Assembly: GCF_034359305.1 (NCBI RefSeq)
Contig: NZ_CP110343.1
Location: 638,182 to 702,181 of the forward strand
From: Candidatus Fokinia cryptica
GTDB taxonomy: Bacteria > Pseudomonadota > Alphaproteobacteria > Rickettsiales > Midichloriaceae
Reading direction: 5' to 3'
DNA: 64,000 nucleotides
Below are positions 27,442-37,136 of this stretch, one piece after another; within the stretch, counting starts at the first letter, position 1, and each line of letters starts with the position of its first letter. The notes under the pieces are model-generated. The model made no database searches, was not told where the DNA came from, and saw nothing but the letters and a program-made list of their open reading frames with translations. The position numbers and the translations under genes are program-made.

Positions 27442-27777
27442 CTTGCAATACATAGGTGTTCTATACAGAATATTCTCCTTTTCTGAACGCTCTTGTTCTT
27501 TTTTTGTATCTATCATTTTTTTCTTTCACAGCACTTTTTCGACTCTCAAGAAGTAAAAAAAAATTACAAAATTAGCAAGTGTAATAAATATAAGTATGAA
27601 TGACACTTCCTTGAAATATTCAAGAAAAATGACCGTAGAAGTATGAAATAATAACAAACGAATTTTTCACAAACCGAAAGGAGTAAAATTTGTCTAATAT
27701 AGTAGATGAAATTACTTAATGTAATTAAAGAAAGAGGTTTTATAACACTGTAAAGTCATAGCAATAGTTTCTCTTAC
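27442..27777. other. Intergenic region between tRNA-Tyr and virD4
   Basis: A 336-bp AT-rich gap between convergent units. A short hairpin CTTGAA/TTCAAG (27610-27624, 3-nt loop) is the only structure seen. It lacks a U-tract in either direction. No gene is evident. Confidence 0.4.
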
Positions 27778-29562
27778 TCATTCTTTTTTAGAATCTTCTA
27801 TCTGCGTTACATTTGCCGCATCGTGCTCTATCCCTTCATCACGTTTTGTTATTTTATACGCTTCTTGCTTAGGTACCACAGTTTTAGGTAATAATCTCTC
27901 AGTAAAGAGCTTATTCTTATAATACATTATTTTCTTCGCTTTTATTGGAGGCTGAGATTCAATCAATACAATTTGCTCATCTCTGGGTAATGAAATTACT
28001 TCTTGAGGAAGCAATAGCGCTCTTTGCACTTTGGAAACACTTAAAGAACGTGATGATGGATTCAAGTCAAAAAACTGTGGTTCACTCGAAGAAACTTGCC
28101 TAGCACCTTTATTACCACATAACTGAGATATAAGGTTAGCAGTTTCAACATTATTAGCTGCAAATGTAATTCTGTATGTACTATTTGAGAGAAAGGAATT
28201 CATTCCAGGTTCCTCATATATTCCCTTAAGTTGCTGCGTATCCTGCACTATTAAAAATAGTCTAACATGATATCCCCTGAAGTAAGCTATTCCATTCATA
28301 AATTGATCCATTTTTCCAAGAGTTGGAAATTCATCCATTAAAAACATCACTCCATACGGCTCATCTGCACCAGGTAATTTTCTCGTTAAAAATTCTGTAG
28401 CTTGCTGATAAAATACCTGCATTAAAGACTGTAAACGCTTCAAATTATCCGGTGTTAAGCCAACGTATATCGTGACTTTTTCCCTTCTCATTACAGAAAA
28501 ATTAAAATCACTAGTAGCAGTAGCTACATCAATTAATGGATTAGCCCATAACTCTAGAGCTGAACTAAGAGTGGACGCTACACCAGATCTTTCCTTATCA
28601 GCTTTTTGGAGAAATGCAGCGATATTCATATATCCTACTGGATGTATTATTTCCCCTAACGTATCCAAGCCCACAGCTAAAGTGTATGCCATATCATCAC
28701 TCCTTAGAACTCTTGTTACTGCACCGAATGATAATCTATCTCCCTTTGCTATTAGGTACAACGCTATTCCTAAAAAAAGAGTACGAGCTTCATTTTCCCA
28801 AAAATCTTTTTTAGCAAGCAAAAGATTAGCTATCTTTTGTACATCATCTATCATCTGACCGGGTTTATCACTAACCCAATCTAAAGGATTATAGCAATGC
28901 GTTACACCATCTGGATCTGCTGGATTCCACACGAAAACTTTTTGCCCAGCTTTTTCCCTCCAACCACTGGTTAACTCATAATTCTCTAATTTGATATCAT
29001 GTACGATAAGTGATTCTTCCCAAAAGAGAAGATTTGGTATAGCAAACCCCACCCCTTTACCGGAACCAGTAGGAGCAAAAAGCAAAGCGTGTTGATAGCC
29101 ATCAGCAACATAAAGGCCATCTTTATCTTCTCCTAGCAACATTCCATTTTTCTTTCTCAAACCCGCTTTTTCTATCTCATTTTTAGTAGCCCAATGAGCA
29201 TCTCCGTAAACAGATTCATCTTCTTTAAATGGTCGTATTTCATACAGCTTATCTCTATAATGAAACAATAAAAAAAACTGCAAAAACATTGGGATGCAAA
29301 TAGAAACAAAATACCGTGGCAAAACATAATTATAACTCCAGAATGTTACAGCATTATAATTATCAATTACCCAATACATCATGTTGAGCAACATAGTAAT
29401 GTTATCTCTTACATCTACAACAGCTTCGATATTAGAAGTATTAAAAGATCCTTGAGATAGGATAAATAAATAACCAGAAATATATAAGCTCAAACACGTA
29501 ATACACGAGAAAAATACTGCAAAAACAAAAAAATTCCGTATAATATTCGTAAAATCTTTCAT
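27778..29562 (-). CDS. virD4: Type IV secretion coupling ATPase VirD4
   Basis: VirD4/TraG-family inner-membrane ATPase that recruits substrates to the type IV secretion channel. The 594 residues have N-terminal membrane helices at about 10-35 and 85-100. A P-loop (APTGSGKG, residues about 163-170) follows, and Walker B ends in MDEFPTLGKMD near residues 405-415. RSGVAST and IVQDTQQLKGIY are further conserved TraG motifs. In Rickettsiales virD4 normally follows virB8-B9-B10-B11; here its upstream neighbour, 7 bp away, is a quinone-oxidoreductase-like gene and no virB8-11 are nearby. The function in effector secretion is well supported by family. Confidence 0.96.
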   Translation of the reverse strand: MKDFTNIIRNFFVFAVFFSCITCLSLYISGYLFILSQGSFNTSNIEAVVDVRDNITMLLNMMYWVIDNYNAVTFWSYNYVLPRYFVSICIPMFLQFFLLFHYRDKLYEIRPFKEDESVYGDAHWATKNEIEKAGLRKKNGMLLGEDKDGLYVADGYQHALLFAPTGSGKGVGFAIPNLLFWEESLIVHDIKLENYELTSGWREKAGQKVFVWNPADPDGVTHCYNPLDWVSDKPGQMIDDVQKIANLLLAKKDFWENEARTLFLGIALYLIAKGDRLSFGAVTRVLRSDDMAYTLAVGLDTLGEIIHPVGYMNIAAFLQKADKERSGVASTLSSALELWANPLIDVATATSDFNFSVMRREKVTIYVGLTPDNLKRLQSLMQVFYQQATEFLTRKLPGADEPYGVMFLMDEFPTLGKMDQFMNGIAYFRGYHVRLFLIVQDTQQLKGIYEEPGMNSFLSNSTYRITFAANNVETANLISQLCGNKGARQVSSSEPQFFDLNPSSRSLSVSKVQRALLLPQEVISLPRDEQIVLIESQPPIKAKKIMYYKNKLFTERLLPKTVVPKQEAYKITKRDEGIEHDAANVTQIEDSKKE

Positions 29563-29569
29563 ACTTATA

Positions 29570-30562
29570 CTAAAAAGTCACTACAAAAGAATTTGAGCTA
29601 CCATCTTCGGTAAATGCCTTAACAATTGACGAAAATTTCGATACTATCTCCTCTGATGAAATGGATTCTACTGGAAGTAAAGCTACTTCCTTAGCTAAAA
29701 GATCGAATGAATATAGTATATTTAATATAAAATTTGGCTGAGAAATAAATTGATACTGCAACGCAGAGCATTTAGTAAAAAATAGAGACTTTTTTTGCAG
29801 TAACTTGACGTCGATTGATTCAATAGGCTGTATTAAGCTACCATAATTTATAATTGTACCGAAATTCAGCAATGAACTTACTGAATATTGTATCGAAGGA
29901 ACACCAGTATTGTCATATGTTACATGAACACCTGAATAATCAGTTAAACTTTTAATCTGACCAAGAAATTCATTATCATCATTAAGCGTAATAAAGTCAT
30001 TATATCCGACTCGCACTTCAGGGGAAATATTTGTCCCCTTTCTCAAGACTCCAATTACCTTCTTAGCTTTAGCATATTGAGCAACCATTCCTAATACAAT
30101 TGACTCAGCAGACGTTGCGTTATGTATTAATACTATAGTACCATCAAAAACAACATATACTTTAGCAAGTAAGATATACGCTTGCACTAATTTAAAAAAC
30201 ATTGATACAGTCGTATTAAGCTTCAACCAATTCGGCAAAATAACAATATTTGAAGCGTTCACAATAACATACTTGCTAAGTGTTTTACCACTCTTCCTAA
30301 TATACAGTACTACATCACCAACACTAAATTTTGACTTACTTTCTATATCTAGATTTACTATACGCCCGCACCCCACATACCCAATACAAAAGCCATCCTG
30401 ACTTTTAGAAGTTACTATATCTGATATATCAATACCTTCGATGGAAACTGCAATATTTTCAATCAGAACACCACGCCCTGCATAAGCGTTCTCTGTATCA
30501 TCGTCTACTTTACGCAAACTATGCACCCCACCTCCGTAAAATGCTTCAAAGCGATATCCCAC
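29570..30562 (-). CDS. Diverged quinone-oxidoreductase-like MDR protein
   Basis: A 330-residue medium-chain dehydrogenase/reductase with the QOR fold: a GroES-like N-terminal half with VGCGRIVNL and VGDVVLY, and a Rossmann C-terminal half with GVHVTYDNTG and NFGTIINYGS. It starts with GTG. The nucleotide-binding loop, usually A-A-x-G-G-V-G in this family, reads HNATSAESIVLG, so the glycine motif is lost. Other family positions are retained only loosely. No zinc ligands are visible. NADPH binding may be weakened or lost, in which case the protein may be structural or decaying. It is 7 bp upstream of virD4 in the same direction. Confidence 0.75.
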   Translation of the reverse strand: MGYRFEAFYGGGVHSLRKVDDDTENAYAGRGVLIENIAVSIEGIDISDIVTSKSQDGFCIGYVGCGRIVNLDIESKSKFSVGDVVLYIRKSGKTLSKYVIVNASNIVILPNWLKLNTTVSMFFKLVQAYILLAKVYVVFDGTIVLIHNATSAESIVLGMVAQYAKAKKVIGVLRKGTNISPEVRVGYNDFITLNDDNEFLGQIKSLTDYSGVHVTYDNTGVPSIQYSVSSLLNFGTIINYGSLIQPIESIDVKLLQKKSLFFTKCSALQYQFISQPNFILNILYSFDLLAKEVALLPVESISSEEIVSKFSSIVKAFTEDGSSNSFVVTF

Positions 30563-30649
30563 GTTCTTAGCTACGTAACCTTTCTTGAGATTTTAGCTAT
30601 TATTTATACTAGTTTCAAGATAATAATAATAAAAATTTTATATAAAATA

Positions 30650-31816
30650 TCATTCTTTAACTTCAATAATCCATCCTCCTCCTAACATCCTATCACAATC
30701 ATACATAACACAAGCTTGACCCGGAGTAACTGCATCGTAACTTGAGAATAAAGTAACAACACCTGAACTATAATCTTTTTCATTAAACTTAACAGAAGCA
30801 TTAACACCCTTATGAGTAGATCTTAATTTTACTGTACAATCTATAGTATGAAATAATGATTTTATATTATATAAATCTTCTGCAAGCCAATTTATATCTC
30901 TAATATATACTATTTTCGAGCTAAGATAACATCTTTCTCCAACAAATACTGTATTCGTTGCTGTTTCTAACTTCACTACATATAACGGCTCTTCACTTTG
31001 AAGACCTATTCCTCTTCTCTGACCTATAGTATAATTTGTGATACCTGTATGTTTTCCTAAAATAGCTCTACTATCTATATGCACTATATTTCCAGAATTA
31101 CATAATAAATCCCCTCTATACTTTTTTATTACATCTCTATAATTACCATTAGGTACAAAACATATATCTTGACTGTCACGCTTCTTTGCAATATCAAGCC
31201 CAAAATACTCCGCAAGCATTCTAGTTTCTGTTTTTTCTAAACCACCTAAAGGAAATTCCAAAAAAGACATTTGATCCTTTGTCATAGAAAACAAAAAATA
31301 GCTTTGATCCTTCATACTACTAGCTCCTTTTAACAAGTGATATGTATTGTTTTTAGATATTTTTCTGACATAGTGACCAGTTGCCATACATGATGCATCA
31401 AGCGTTTTAGCGGCTTTCAGTAGATCTTCAAACTTTACTTTCTGGTTACATAATATACACGGAATAGGAGTTTCCCCATTTTCATAACTATTAATAAACT
31501 TTAATATAACAGAATCAAAAAAATTATCCTTATAGTTGAATACATAATGCCTTATACCAATCTTCTGAGCAACCATTTGAGCATCGTATATGTCTATACC
31601 AGCACAACACGCTCCTTTTTTATTATCTAGAGCATCGCTATCGTACAACTGTAGCGTTATACCTATTACATCATATCCCATATATTTTAAGACAGCAGCT
31701 GTCACTGAGCTATCTACTCCACCAGACATCGCAACTACTATTCTAGAACCAGAAACAAGATTGCTTAAGTTTAGTTCTATTTTTGATAAAACTTCTTTTA
31801 CATTTACATCATTCAT
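30650..31816 (-). CDS. mnmA: tRNA-specific 2-thiouridylase MnmA
   Basis: Thiolates uridine 34 in the wobble position of tRNAs for Lys, Glu and Gln. The 388 residues contain the PP-loop SGGVDSS near residues 30-36. The first catalytic cysteine is in CILCNQKVKF, and the second is in SQDICFVPNG, the family's SQDxCF motif. THYxR-type recognition (GHYVRK) and a C-terminal beta-barrel domain (GQACVMYD) are also present. The start is ATG at 31816. pth lies 36 bp upstream on the same strand, so the two translation-related genes probably form a unit. Confidence 0.96.
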   Translation of the reverse strand: MNDVNVKEVLSKIELNLSNLVSGSRIVVAMSGGVDSSVTAAVLKYMGYDVIGITLQLYDSDALDNKKGACCAGIDIYDAQMVAQKIGIRHYVFNYKDNFFDSVILKFINSYENGETPIPCILCNQKVKFEDLLKAAKTLDASCMATGHYVRKISKNNTYHLLKGASSMKDQSYFLFSMTKDQMSFLEFPLGGLEKTETRMLAEYFGLDIAKKRDSQDICFVPNGNYRDVIKKYRGDLLCNSGNIVHIDSRAILGKHTGITNYTIGQRRGIGLQSEEPLYVVKLETATNTVFVGERCYLSSKIVYIRDINWLAEDLYNIKSLFHTIDCTVKLRSTHKGVNASVKFNEKDYSSGVVTLFSSYDAVTPGQACVMYDCDRMLGGGWIIEVKE

Positions 31817-31852
31817 ACCTTCTCATTAAATGAATACTCTATAGTTATATTT

Positions 31853-32443
31853 TTATATGATACCATATTCTGCATTATTCACCCTATTAATTAACTCCGC
31901 TCTTGCAATTTCACTTGCTACGATAGATTTTATATTTTCAATATTAGTCGCTAGTATAGCTAGTGCTCTGTCAATTAGTACTTTCTCTTCTTTCGTAAAA
32001 CTCCGTAGAACAAAATCACTAGCTGAAATAAGTTTTTCTTTACCTATTCCTACTCTTATTCTCCAGTAATCATTACCTAAATGAGAGTCTATCGATTTAA
32101 TTCCGTTATGCCCTCCGCTTCCTCCGCCCTTCTTAATTCTGATTGTACCACACTTTATGTCTAAATCATCATGGATAACTATGACATTCTCAATTTGAAT
32201 TTTCCAATAATGCACCACTTTTTGAACGGGATCTCCAGAATTATTCATATACTTACCAGGTTTGAATAAGAATAATTTTTCTTTATTATATGAGGGTACT
32301 TCAATGACCGCAAATTCACCATCATAAGCTTTTTTCAGCTTCACATTGTAAATTCGACTTATGATATCAATACAATCAAATCCAACATTATGGCGTGTAC
32401 CAGAGTATTTTTGTCCAATATTTCCTAAACCCACTACTATCAT
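31853..32443 (-). CDS. pth: Peptidyl-tRNA hydrolase
   Basis: Cleaves peptidyl-tRNAs released from stalled ribosomes. The 196 residues begin MIVVGLGNIGQKYSGTRHN with the catalytic His near residue 18. The motif VIHDDLDI supplies the conserved Asp, and GGSGGHNGIKSI is the tRNA-binding signature. The start is ATG at 32443. It is divergent from the PPDK-regulator gene, with only about 60 bp between the starts, and is followed by mnmA. Confidence 0.96.
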   Translation of the reverse strand: MIVVGLGNIGQKYSGTRHNVGFDCIDIISRIYNVKLKKAYDGEFAVIEVPSYNKEKLFLFKPGKYMNNSGDPVQKVVHYWKIQIENVIVIHDDLDIKCGTIRIKKGGGSGGHNGIKSIDSHLGNDYWRIRVGIGKEKLISASDFVLRSFTKEEKVLIDRALAILATNIENIKSIVASEIARAELINRVNNAEYGII

Positions 32444-32506
32444 ATATACAAATATTTAAGTCTTTCTTATCTTCATCACAGATACTATCTACAAACTTCG
32501 TTTTCA

Positions 32507-33382
32507 ATGCATATTCATTTACATTTGATATCAGATTCCTCTGGCAATACAGTTAAAGAGCTAGGAAGAGCCGTTATAACTCAATTTTCCGATCTTAAAG
32601 TCGATGAGTACTTATGGTCATTCATGAGAAGTATAGAGAAAGCTACGGATATGCTTAATACGATAGATCATAGTTACGAAAATATAGTAATATATACAAT
32701 GACTGACGATGAAGTGAAAAAATATTTAATAGATGAATTACAAAAGAGAAATATATACTTTTTTTCACCAATAGAAGAACCTTCTTTAAAAATCCAATCT
32801 ATTATAAATAAGCCTGCGAGAAAAAATTTCGGAAAGAACTTATTAGAAGAAAAGAATTATGATGTAGCAGATAGTGTTAGATTTGCAATAGAACATGACG
32901 ATGGGACAAAAATTGATGATGCGAAAAATGCCGATATTGTATTACTTGGAGTGTCTAGAAGCTCTAAAACTCCAATTTCGTTCTATTTAGCATGTAAAGG
33001 ATATAAAGTTGCTAATATTCCAATTGTACTTGAATACAAGGATTACATCATGAATGAATTAAGGCGTATAAAATATAAAACATTTATCGTTGGCATCAAC
33101 TTAGAAGCACAAACGGTATATCAAAAACGCAAACACAGATTTCTCATGGATACTACTTCAGAACAAGCTGAAATAAAAACACTTGCATACGGCAATTATA
33201 CCAATATGAGTACTATCAGTATGGAGGTAAAAAGTGCTAGAGAAATATTTAGAGATCTAAATATTAGTGTTGTAAACTCTACTTACAGAGGTATAGAAGA
33301 GATATCTGCAGAAATAATCTCAATGTTTACTTATCATGTTAGTAATACAAATTTCACAAAAAGCAGTTTTATCACAAAATAA
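32507..33382 (+). CDS. Pyruvate, phosphate dikinase regulatory protein
   Basis: DUF299-family bifunctional serine/threonine kinase and phosphorylase that inactivates PPDK by ADP-dependent phosphorylation and reactivates it by phosphorolysis. The 291 residues open with the conserved LHLISDSSGNT and contain the nucleotide-binding GVSRSSKTPIS near residue 148, followed by the family's ACKGYKVANIPIV segment. It implies a ppdK gene elsewhere and control of the pyruvate-phosphoenolpyruvate step. Such regulators are usual in Rickettsiales, which lack normal glycolysis. The start is ATG at 32507. Confidence 0.93.
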   Translation: MHIHLHLISDSSGNTVKELGRAVITQFSDLKVDEYLWSFMRSIEKATDMLNTIDHSYENIVIYTMTDDEVKKYLIDELQKRNIYFFSPIEEPSLKIQSIINKPARKNFGKNLLEEKNYDVADSVRFAIEHDDGTKIDDAKNADIVLLGVSRSSKTPISFYLACKGYKVANIPIVLEYKDYIMNELRRIKYKTFIVGINLEAQTVYQKRKHRFLMDTTSEQAEIKTLAYGNYTNMSTISMEVKSAREIFRDLNISVVNSTYRGIEEISAEIISMFTYHVSNTNFTKSSFITK

Positions 33383-33445
33383 CGCCAAACAAATATAGTA
33401 AATTATAATTAAAATAAATTATAAAAGAAATAAGAAACCTATAGA

Positions 33446-33473
33446 TTGACAAGACTCACTGACAAGCTATTAT
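33446..33473 (+). promoter_or_regulatory. Strong sigma-70-type promoter of the outer-membrane protein gene
   Basis: TTGACA (33446-33451), a perfect -35, then a 16-bp spacer and TATTAT (33468-33473). The predicted start near 33480 gives a leader of about 28 nt to the ATG at 33508. It is the closest match to consensus that I found in the window, consistent with an abundant surface protein. Confidence 0.65.
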
Positions 33474-33507
33474 AAAGGTAGTTATATCATTCAATAACAC
33501 CACTGTG

Positions 33508-34467
33508 ATGCGTAGATCTCTTCCTTTACTGTTTTTTATCTTTGTGACAAGTGTTTCTATATCAGATGCTTCAGTTGAGAAATATATGCCGAAATTCAGC
33601 AATACTCCCAATACTCCAGCAAATTTCGATAGAAAAATGTGCGAACTTGGACTCTCATTCTTTCATAACGGAAATTTAAGCATCAAGGCCGATAGCGGTA
33701 TACAACGAAACGAGACATCATCTATATCTGATACACTACGCAATATAAGTGACATAAGCACAAAATCGCATCTAAACGGAATTGGTGTAGATCTTCTATA
33801 TCTGATAACACAAACAACATATAATAAAGGTAAGATTTTTATACAATCTGGACCTATGCTATCTTACTTTCAATATTATCAGGATAAAGAAAGAACTAAT
33901 GTATCAGAAATACTAAAAGATCTTAATTTTAGTACGTTAGCAATGCAGGCAAAACTTGTAGGAACTGTAAAACTCTGTAAATATTATTCTATTGGTTGTT
34001 TTTTGAATGGAGGAATAGGGATCACACATACAAACTTATCTTTTGATCTTGGTTCCCGTAAAAGAATTTCTATAGATACTTCTACCGAAGCATTTTCTAA
34101 TTCTAAATGCACTACTCCTACAACTGTTGTTAATGTTGTTAATGATCTTTCACATAACCTTTTCGATATGAGTAAGGTAGATTTATACTATGCTTACGGT
34201 GCAGGTATACGTGCGGAATTCAGTAAAGTAATACTAGAATTAGGATTTACTAAGTTCGATGGAGAAATAGAGGTAAATGATGAGAAAACATATGCGAATG
34301 TAACAAATACTAGTTATCAAATCGTTACAACTCAAGATGTCGAGTCTTGTGAAGAAAGAAACATTACTGCTATAGCAGCCAATCCAGATCTAATTAACAT
34401 TTATAATCCACATCTTCAATTTTCTGATAAATATCTTATTACCTTTAGGGCTGCATATAGTTTTTAA
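33508..34467 (+). CDS. Outer-membrane beta-barrel protein, paralogue of the one at 60679
   Basis: The 319-residue protein from the ATG at 33508 (a GTG lies one codon upstream) has a signal peptide cleaved near ISDA-S, residues about 20-24. It consists of alternating amphipathic strands and ends in TFRAAYSF, a typical C-terminal barrel strand with terminal Phe. The segment YAYGAGIRAEFSK-hydrophobic-ELGF near residues 225-250 and a KC-x-x-P motif near 205 are shared with the protein encoded at 60679-61785. The barrel resembles Rickettsiales surface antigens in general style, but I cannot place it in a named family. It is probably exposed to the host. Confidence 0.82.
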   Translation: MRRSLPLLFFIFVTSVSISDASVEKYMPKFSNTPNTPANFDRKMCELGLSFFHNGNLSIKADSGIQRNETSSISDTLRNISDISTKSHLNGIGVDLLYLITQTTYNKGKIFIQSGPMLSYFQYYQDKERTNVSEILKDLNFSTLAMQAKLVGTVKLCKYYSIGCFLNGGIGITHTNLSFDLGSRKRISIDTSTEAFSNSKCTTPTTVVNVVNDLSHNLFDMSKVDLYYAYGAGIRAEFSKVILELGFTKFDGEIEVNDEKTYANVTNTSYQIVTTQDVESCEERNITAIAANPDLINIYNPHLQFSDKYLITFRAAYSF

Positions 34468-34859
34468 AAAGAGTTGCATTAACTCTCTAAAAATCATGAG
34501 TGTAACCAAAAAGTAATTCCACTCCCTCATCTAAAAGAAGAGTAATTTGGAAAAGCTCGGAAATTTATAATTTTATCATGCAATAAATAAGCTTTTAAAA
34601 AGTAACATATTGCCCGTGTTTCATTATAAAAAAACAGAAGCAGTTTTAAATGTAAACTACTAACGAACATTCTTATTTTTTTAAGAAATTATTTATTTAT
34701 AGTCATCATCTTGTATAAGATCTACTTATGATAAAACGTCAGCTCTATTATTTTACTCACTTTTTCTATTACAAATTTCCTATCTAAGATTAATTGACAA
34801 TCAATTTTAGCAAAGTTTTTTACTTCTCAAAACATACTAATCTGTAGCAATAGCGATAC
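34468..34859. other. Intergenic region between the outer-membrane protein gene and queC
   Basis: A 392-bp AT-rich gap between convergent genes. A short hairpin AGAGTT/AACTCT (34470-34486, 5-nt loop) lies just after the outer-membrane protein stop, without a U-tract. No coding region or RNA gene is evident in the rest. Confidence 0.45.
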
Positions 34860-35600
34860 TTAGCTATCTATTTCTAGCATTACGGTCTTAGATCCTTCTT
34901 GAAGGTTATTTGCTCTCATTCCAATATCACGAAGTTTACAAGCATCACATCTTCCACAATTTGTTACTGATAGGAACCTAAATTCTATATCTTCCTTCAC
35001 TAATGGCCTATAGCAACTCAACGTCATTGAGTAATCTACTTCGTTTCTAAGTCCTAATTTTACTATATCAGCTTTATTGTAACGTGCTAAAGGTGCATGT
35101 ACTCTAAGAGGTCTTTTACCATTCGCATATAAATTACACCCTTGATTTATCGCACTTTGAAATGCCGTAATAAAACCATCACGACAGTCCGGATACCCTG
35201 AATAGTCAATAGAATTTACACCAATAAATATATCATAACTTTTTATAGTTTCTGCGTAACATGCCGCATGAGATAAGAAAATCATATTCCTTGCCGGAAC
35301 ATAAGTAGATGGTATATTTTGATGCTCTATATCATTTATCTCTCTATCTAATGGAAGTGGAAGCGCTGAGTTAGTAAGGGAAGAGCAAGAAAGATGAGAA
35401 ATATCAAGCGTAACAAATACGTGTTCCGAAGCATCTAATTTTCTAGCGTTAAATTTTGCAAACTCAATTTCTGCAACGTTCATCTGCCCATACAAGAAAG
35501 TGATAGCATATATATCGAGTTGAAGCTCTTTTTTTACATAATGAGCTACAGTTACCGAATCTAACCCACCACTTAACAATACAATTGCTTTATCTCTCAT
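34860..35600 (-). CDS. queC: 7-cyano-7-deazaguanine (preQ0) synthase QueC
   Basis: Converts 7-carboxy-7-deazaguanine to preQ0 in queuosine biosynthesis. The 246 residues from the ATG at 35600 (a GTG lies one codon upstream) begin with the PP-loop LLSGGLDSVT. The zinc site is SCYRP together with CGRCDACKLR near the C-terminus, giving four conserved cysteines. VPARNMIFLS and GVNSIDYSGYPDCR are family signatures. The other queuosine genes are not in the window. It lies 21 bp after trxA on the same strand. Confidence 0.96.
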   Translation of the reverse strand: MRDKAIVLLSGGLDSVTVAHYVKKELQLDIYAITFLYGQMNVAEIEFAKFNARKLDASEHVFVTLDISHLSCSSLTNSALPLPLDREINDIEHQNIPSTYVPARNMIFLSHAACYAETIKSYDIFIGVNSIDYSGYPDCRDGFITAFQSAINQGCNLYANGKRPLRVHAPLARYNKADIVKLGLRNEVDYSMTLSCYRPLVKEDIEFRFLSVTNCGRCDACKLRDIGMRANNLQEGSKTVMLEIDS

Positions 35601-35624
35601 CACAAATAAAAAAGGATTGTAATA

Positions 35625-35954
35625 CTATTGAATATAGCTTTTGACCCACACATCTAACTGCTCCAAAGTAGCAGCCCCTACCTGAGATGCTATTTGCTTA
35701 CCATCTTTGTATAGAATCAGCATTGGAATTCCTCTTACTCCCACAGAAGCTACAACTTCAGTATTTTCATCAACATTCATTTTACAAACTTTTACACGTC
35801 CTTCATAAGACTTTGCAAAACTTTCTAAGATAGGGGTAAGAGCCTTACATGGTCCACACCATGGTGCCCAAAAATCTACTAATACATAACCACTTACTTC
35901 AACGACTAAGGTATTAAAATTTTTATCGGTTACCTCAACAACAGAACCAAACAT
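35625..35954 (-). CDS. trxA: Thioredoxin
   Basis: A 109-residue cytosolic protein disulphide reductase. The active site WCGPC lies at about residues 32-36 (FWAPWCGPCKA), followed by the conserved cis-proline region RGIPMLILYKDG near residue 75. No signal peptide. The start is ATG at 35954. It is upstream of queC in a likely two-gene unit. Confidence 0.97.
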   Translation of the reverse strand: MFGSVVEVTDKNFNTLVVEVSGYVLVDFWAPWCGPCKALTPILESFAKSYEGRVKVCKMNVDENTEVVASVGVRGIPMLILYKDGKQIASQVGAATLEQLDVWVKSYIQ

Positions 35955-36102
35955 AGCGCATATAGATTTAAGTTACATATTACCTATTATCTCAAATAAA
36001 AGATATGACGCAACTAAAAATTAGCTTAGGATAAACTTTTCTAACTATCTTTCAAAGAAAAAGGAAACAATAAATGTATTCAATGGTATTACTACAACCA
36101 AG

Positions 36103-36177
36103 TGGTGCCGAATATCTGATTTGAACAGATGACCTACCGCTTACAAGGCGGTTGCTCTACCACTGAGCTAATTCGGC
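36103..36177 (-). tRNA. tRNA-Thr (anticodon TGT)
   Basis: Read on the minus strand from 36177, acceptor GCCGAAT, D-arm GCTC/GAGC, anticodon stem ACCGC/GCGGT with loop CTTGTAA (TGT), T-arm with TTCAAAT, then discriminator A and an encoded CCA (36103-36105). Confidence 0.94.
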
Positions 36178-36233
36178 ATACGCGATACACAATACTACTA
36201 CATGATATCGCAATATCAATCAAGACTCGCTCA

Positions 36234-36995
36234 CTAGCACTGAGCCATGAGAGTATTTTCTATAATTTTTTTTCTTCGCTTTCCGTACAGATTTGCCCTT
36301 TCTGATTTATACTTATTGTCTAATAAATAAGTAATGCAATCATCTAGCTTATCCATAAATTCATCCGTCTTGTTACTAAAATCATGAACAGCATCTTTAA
36401 CTATAGAGCATCGTATTTCAAAACGTTGCTGACCACTCAATCTATGGTATAAATTTACAGTACTATCGCTTATCATTTTTGAATCACCAGAAGGATATAT
36501 GATAGTACCTGGCCCTGGACACGGAGATACAAAATTAGAGTCAGATTTACATTCAAGCGGAGAACACAAAATGAAGTACCCTACGTCAGGTCTCCTCATA
36601 AAAACACGTAAAGCTAGAACTGCACCATAAGAAAACCCAAATACAATCAACTGCGATGACTGCGGGACAGAACCTCTTAGCCAATCCACAGCCAACGACA
36701 CATCAACTAGTTCTCCAATGTTTCTCTTAAACTCTCCTTCAGATCTACCAACTCCCCTATGATCGTAACGCAAAACAGAAAAACCTCTGTTCGCAAACCT
36801 CTTAAAACTAGATTTTATAAGCTCACTATTCATGTTGCACTCATCTGGGGCTCCAGATAGTATAAGCACAGAAGGAGCAGTTAGAAGAAAAGCTCTATGA
36901 AAATAGCCATCTAACTTTCCAGAATAACCACGAATTACCACATTCTCCACAGTCTTACATTTTAATGCACGCCACACACTTACAGTAGTGTACAA
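36234..36995 (-). CDS. Alpha/beta hydrolase, COG2945-like
   Basis: A 253-residue protein with an alpha/beta-hydrolase core: RYDHRGVGRSEG near residues 75-86, the nucleophile elbow GFSYGA near residue 120 (Ser119-121 region) and a C-terminal KDAVHDF that would supply the catalytic His. It has a basic tail (YGKRRKKIIE). The start is uncertain: TTG at 36995 and GTG at 36977 are both in frame, and the first ATG comes much later. The substrate is unknown. The family's members act on small esters or acyl groups. It lies alone between tRNA-Thr and the divergent tRNA-Val/tRNA-Asp pair. Confidence 0.8.
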   Translation of the reverse strand: MYTTVSVWRALKCKTVENVVIRGYSGKLDGYFHRAFLLTAPSVLILSGAPDECNMNSELIKSSFKRFANRGFSVLRYDHRGVGRSEGEFKRNIGELVDVSLAVDWLRGSVPQSSQLIVFGFSYGAVLALRVFMRRPDVGYFILCSPLECKSDSNFVSPCPGPGTIIYPSGDSKMISDSTVNLYHRLSGQQRFEIRCSIVKDAVHDFSNKTDEFMDKLDDCITYLLDNKYKSERANLYGKRRKKIIENTLMAQC

Positions 36996-37136
36996 TAAAT
37001 AATTTTGTATTCAACAACATATCGCACAAGAATAAAACCTATACACGTCTTGTATAAAGAAACGTTTTATGTTACGAACTATAGAGCGAAGTGCTTACAC
37101 AAAAAACCTCTTGGTGTAACTTGTATAAGCTCGCAT

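Noticed and set aside
27107-27448. Minus-strand 113-codon frame with a VGFEPT-type sequence
   Set aside because: It is the conceptual translation of the antisense of tRNA-Tyr and tRNA-Leu, a familiar artefact of automated annotation.
33403-33424. 8-bp A/T-only inverted repeat after the PPDK-regulator gene
   Set aside because: TTATAATT/AATTATAA is expected by chance at this base composition, and it has no following U-tract.
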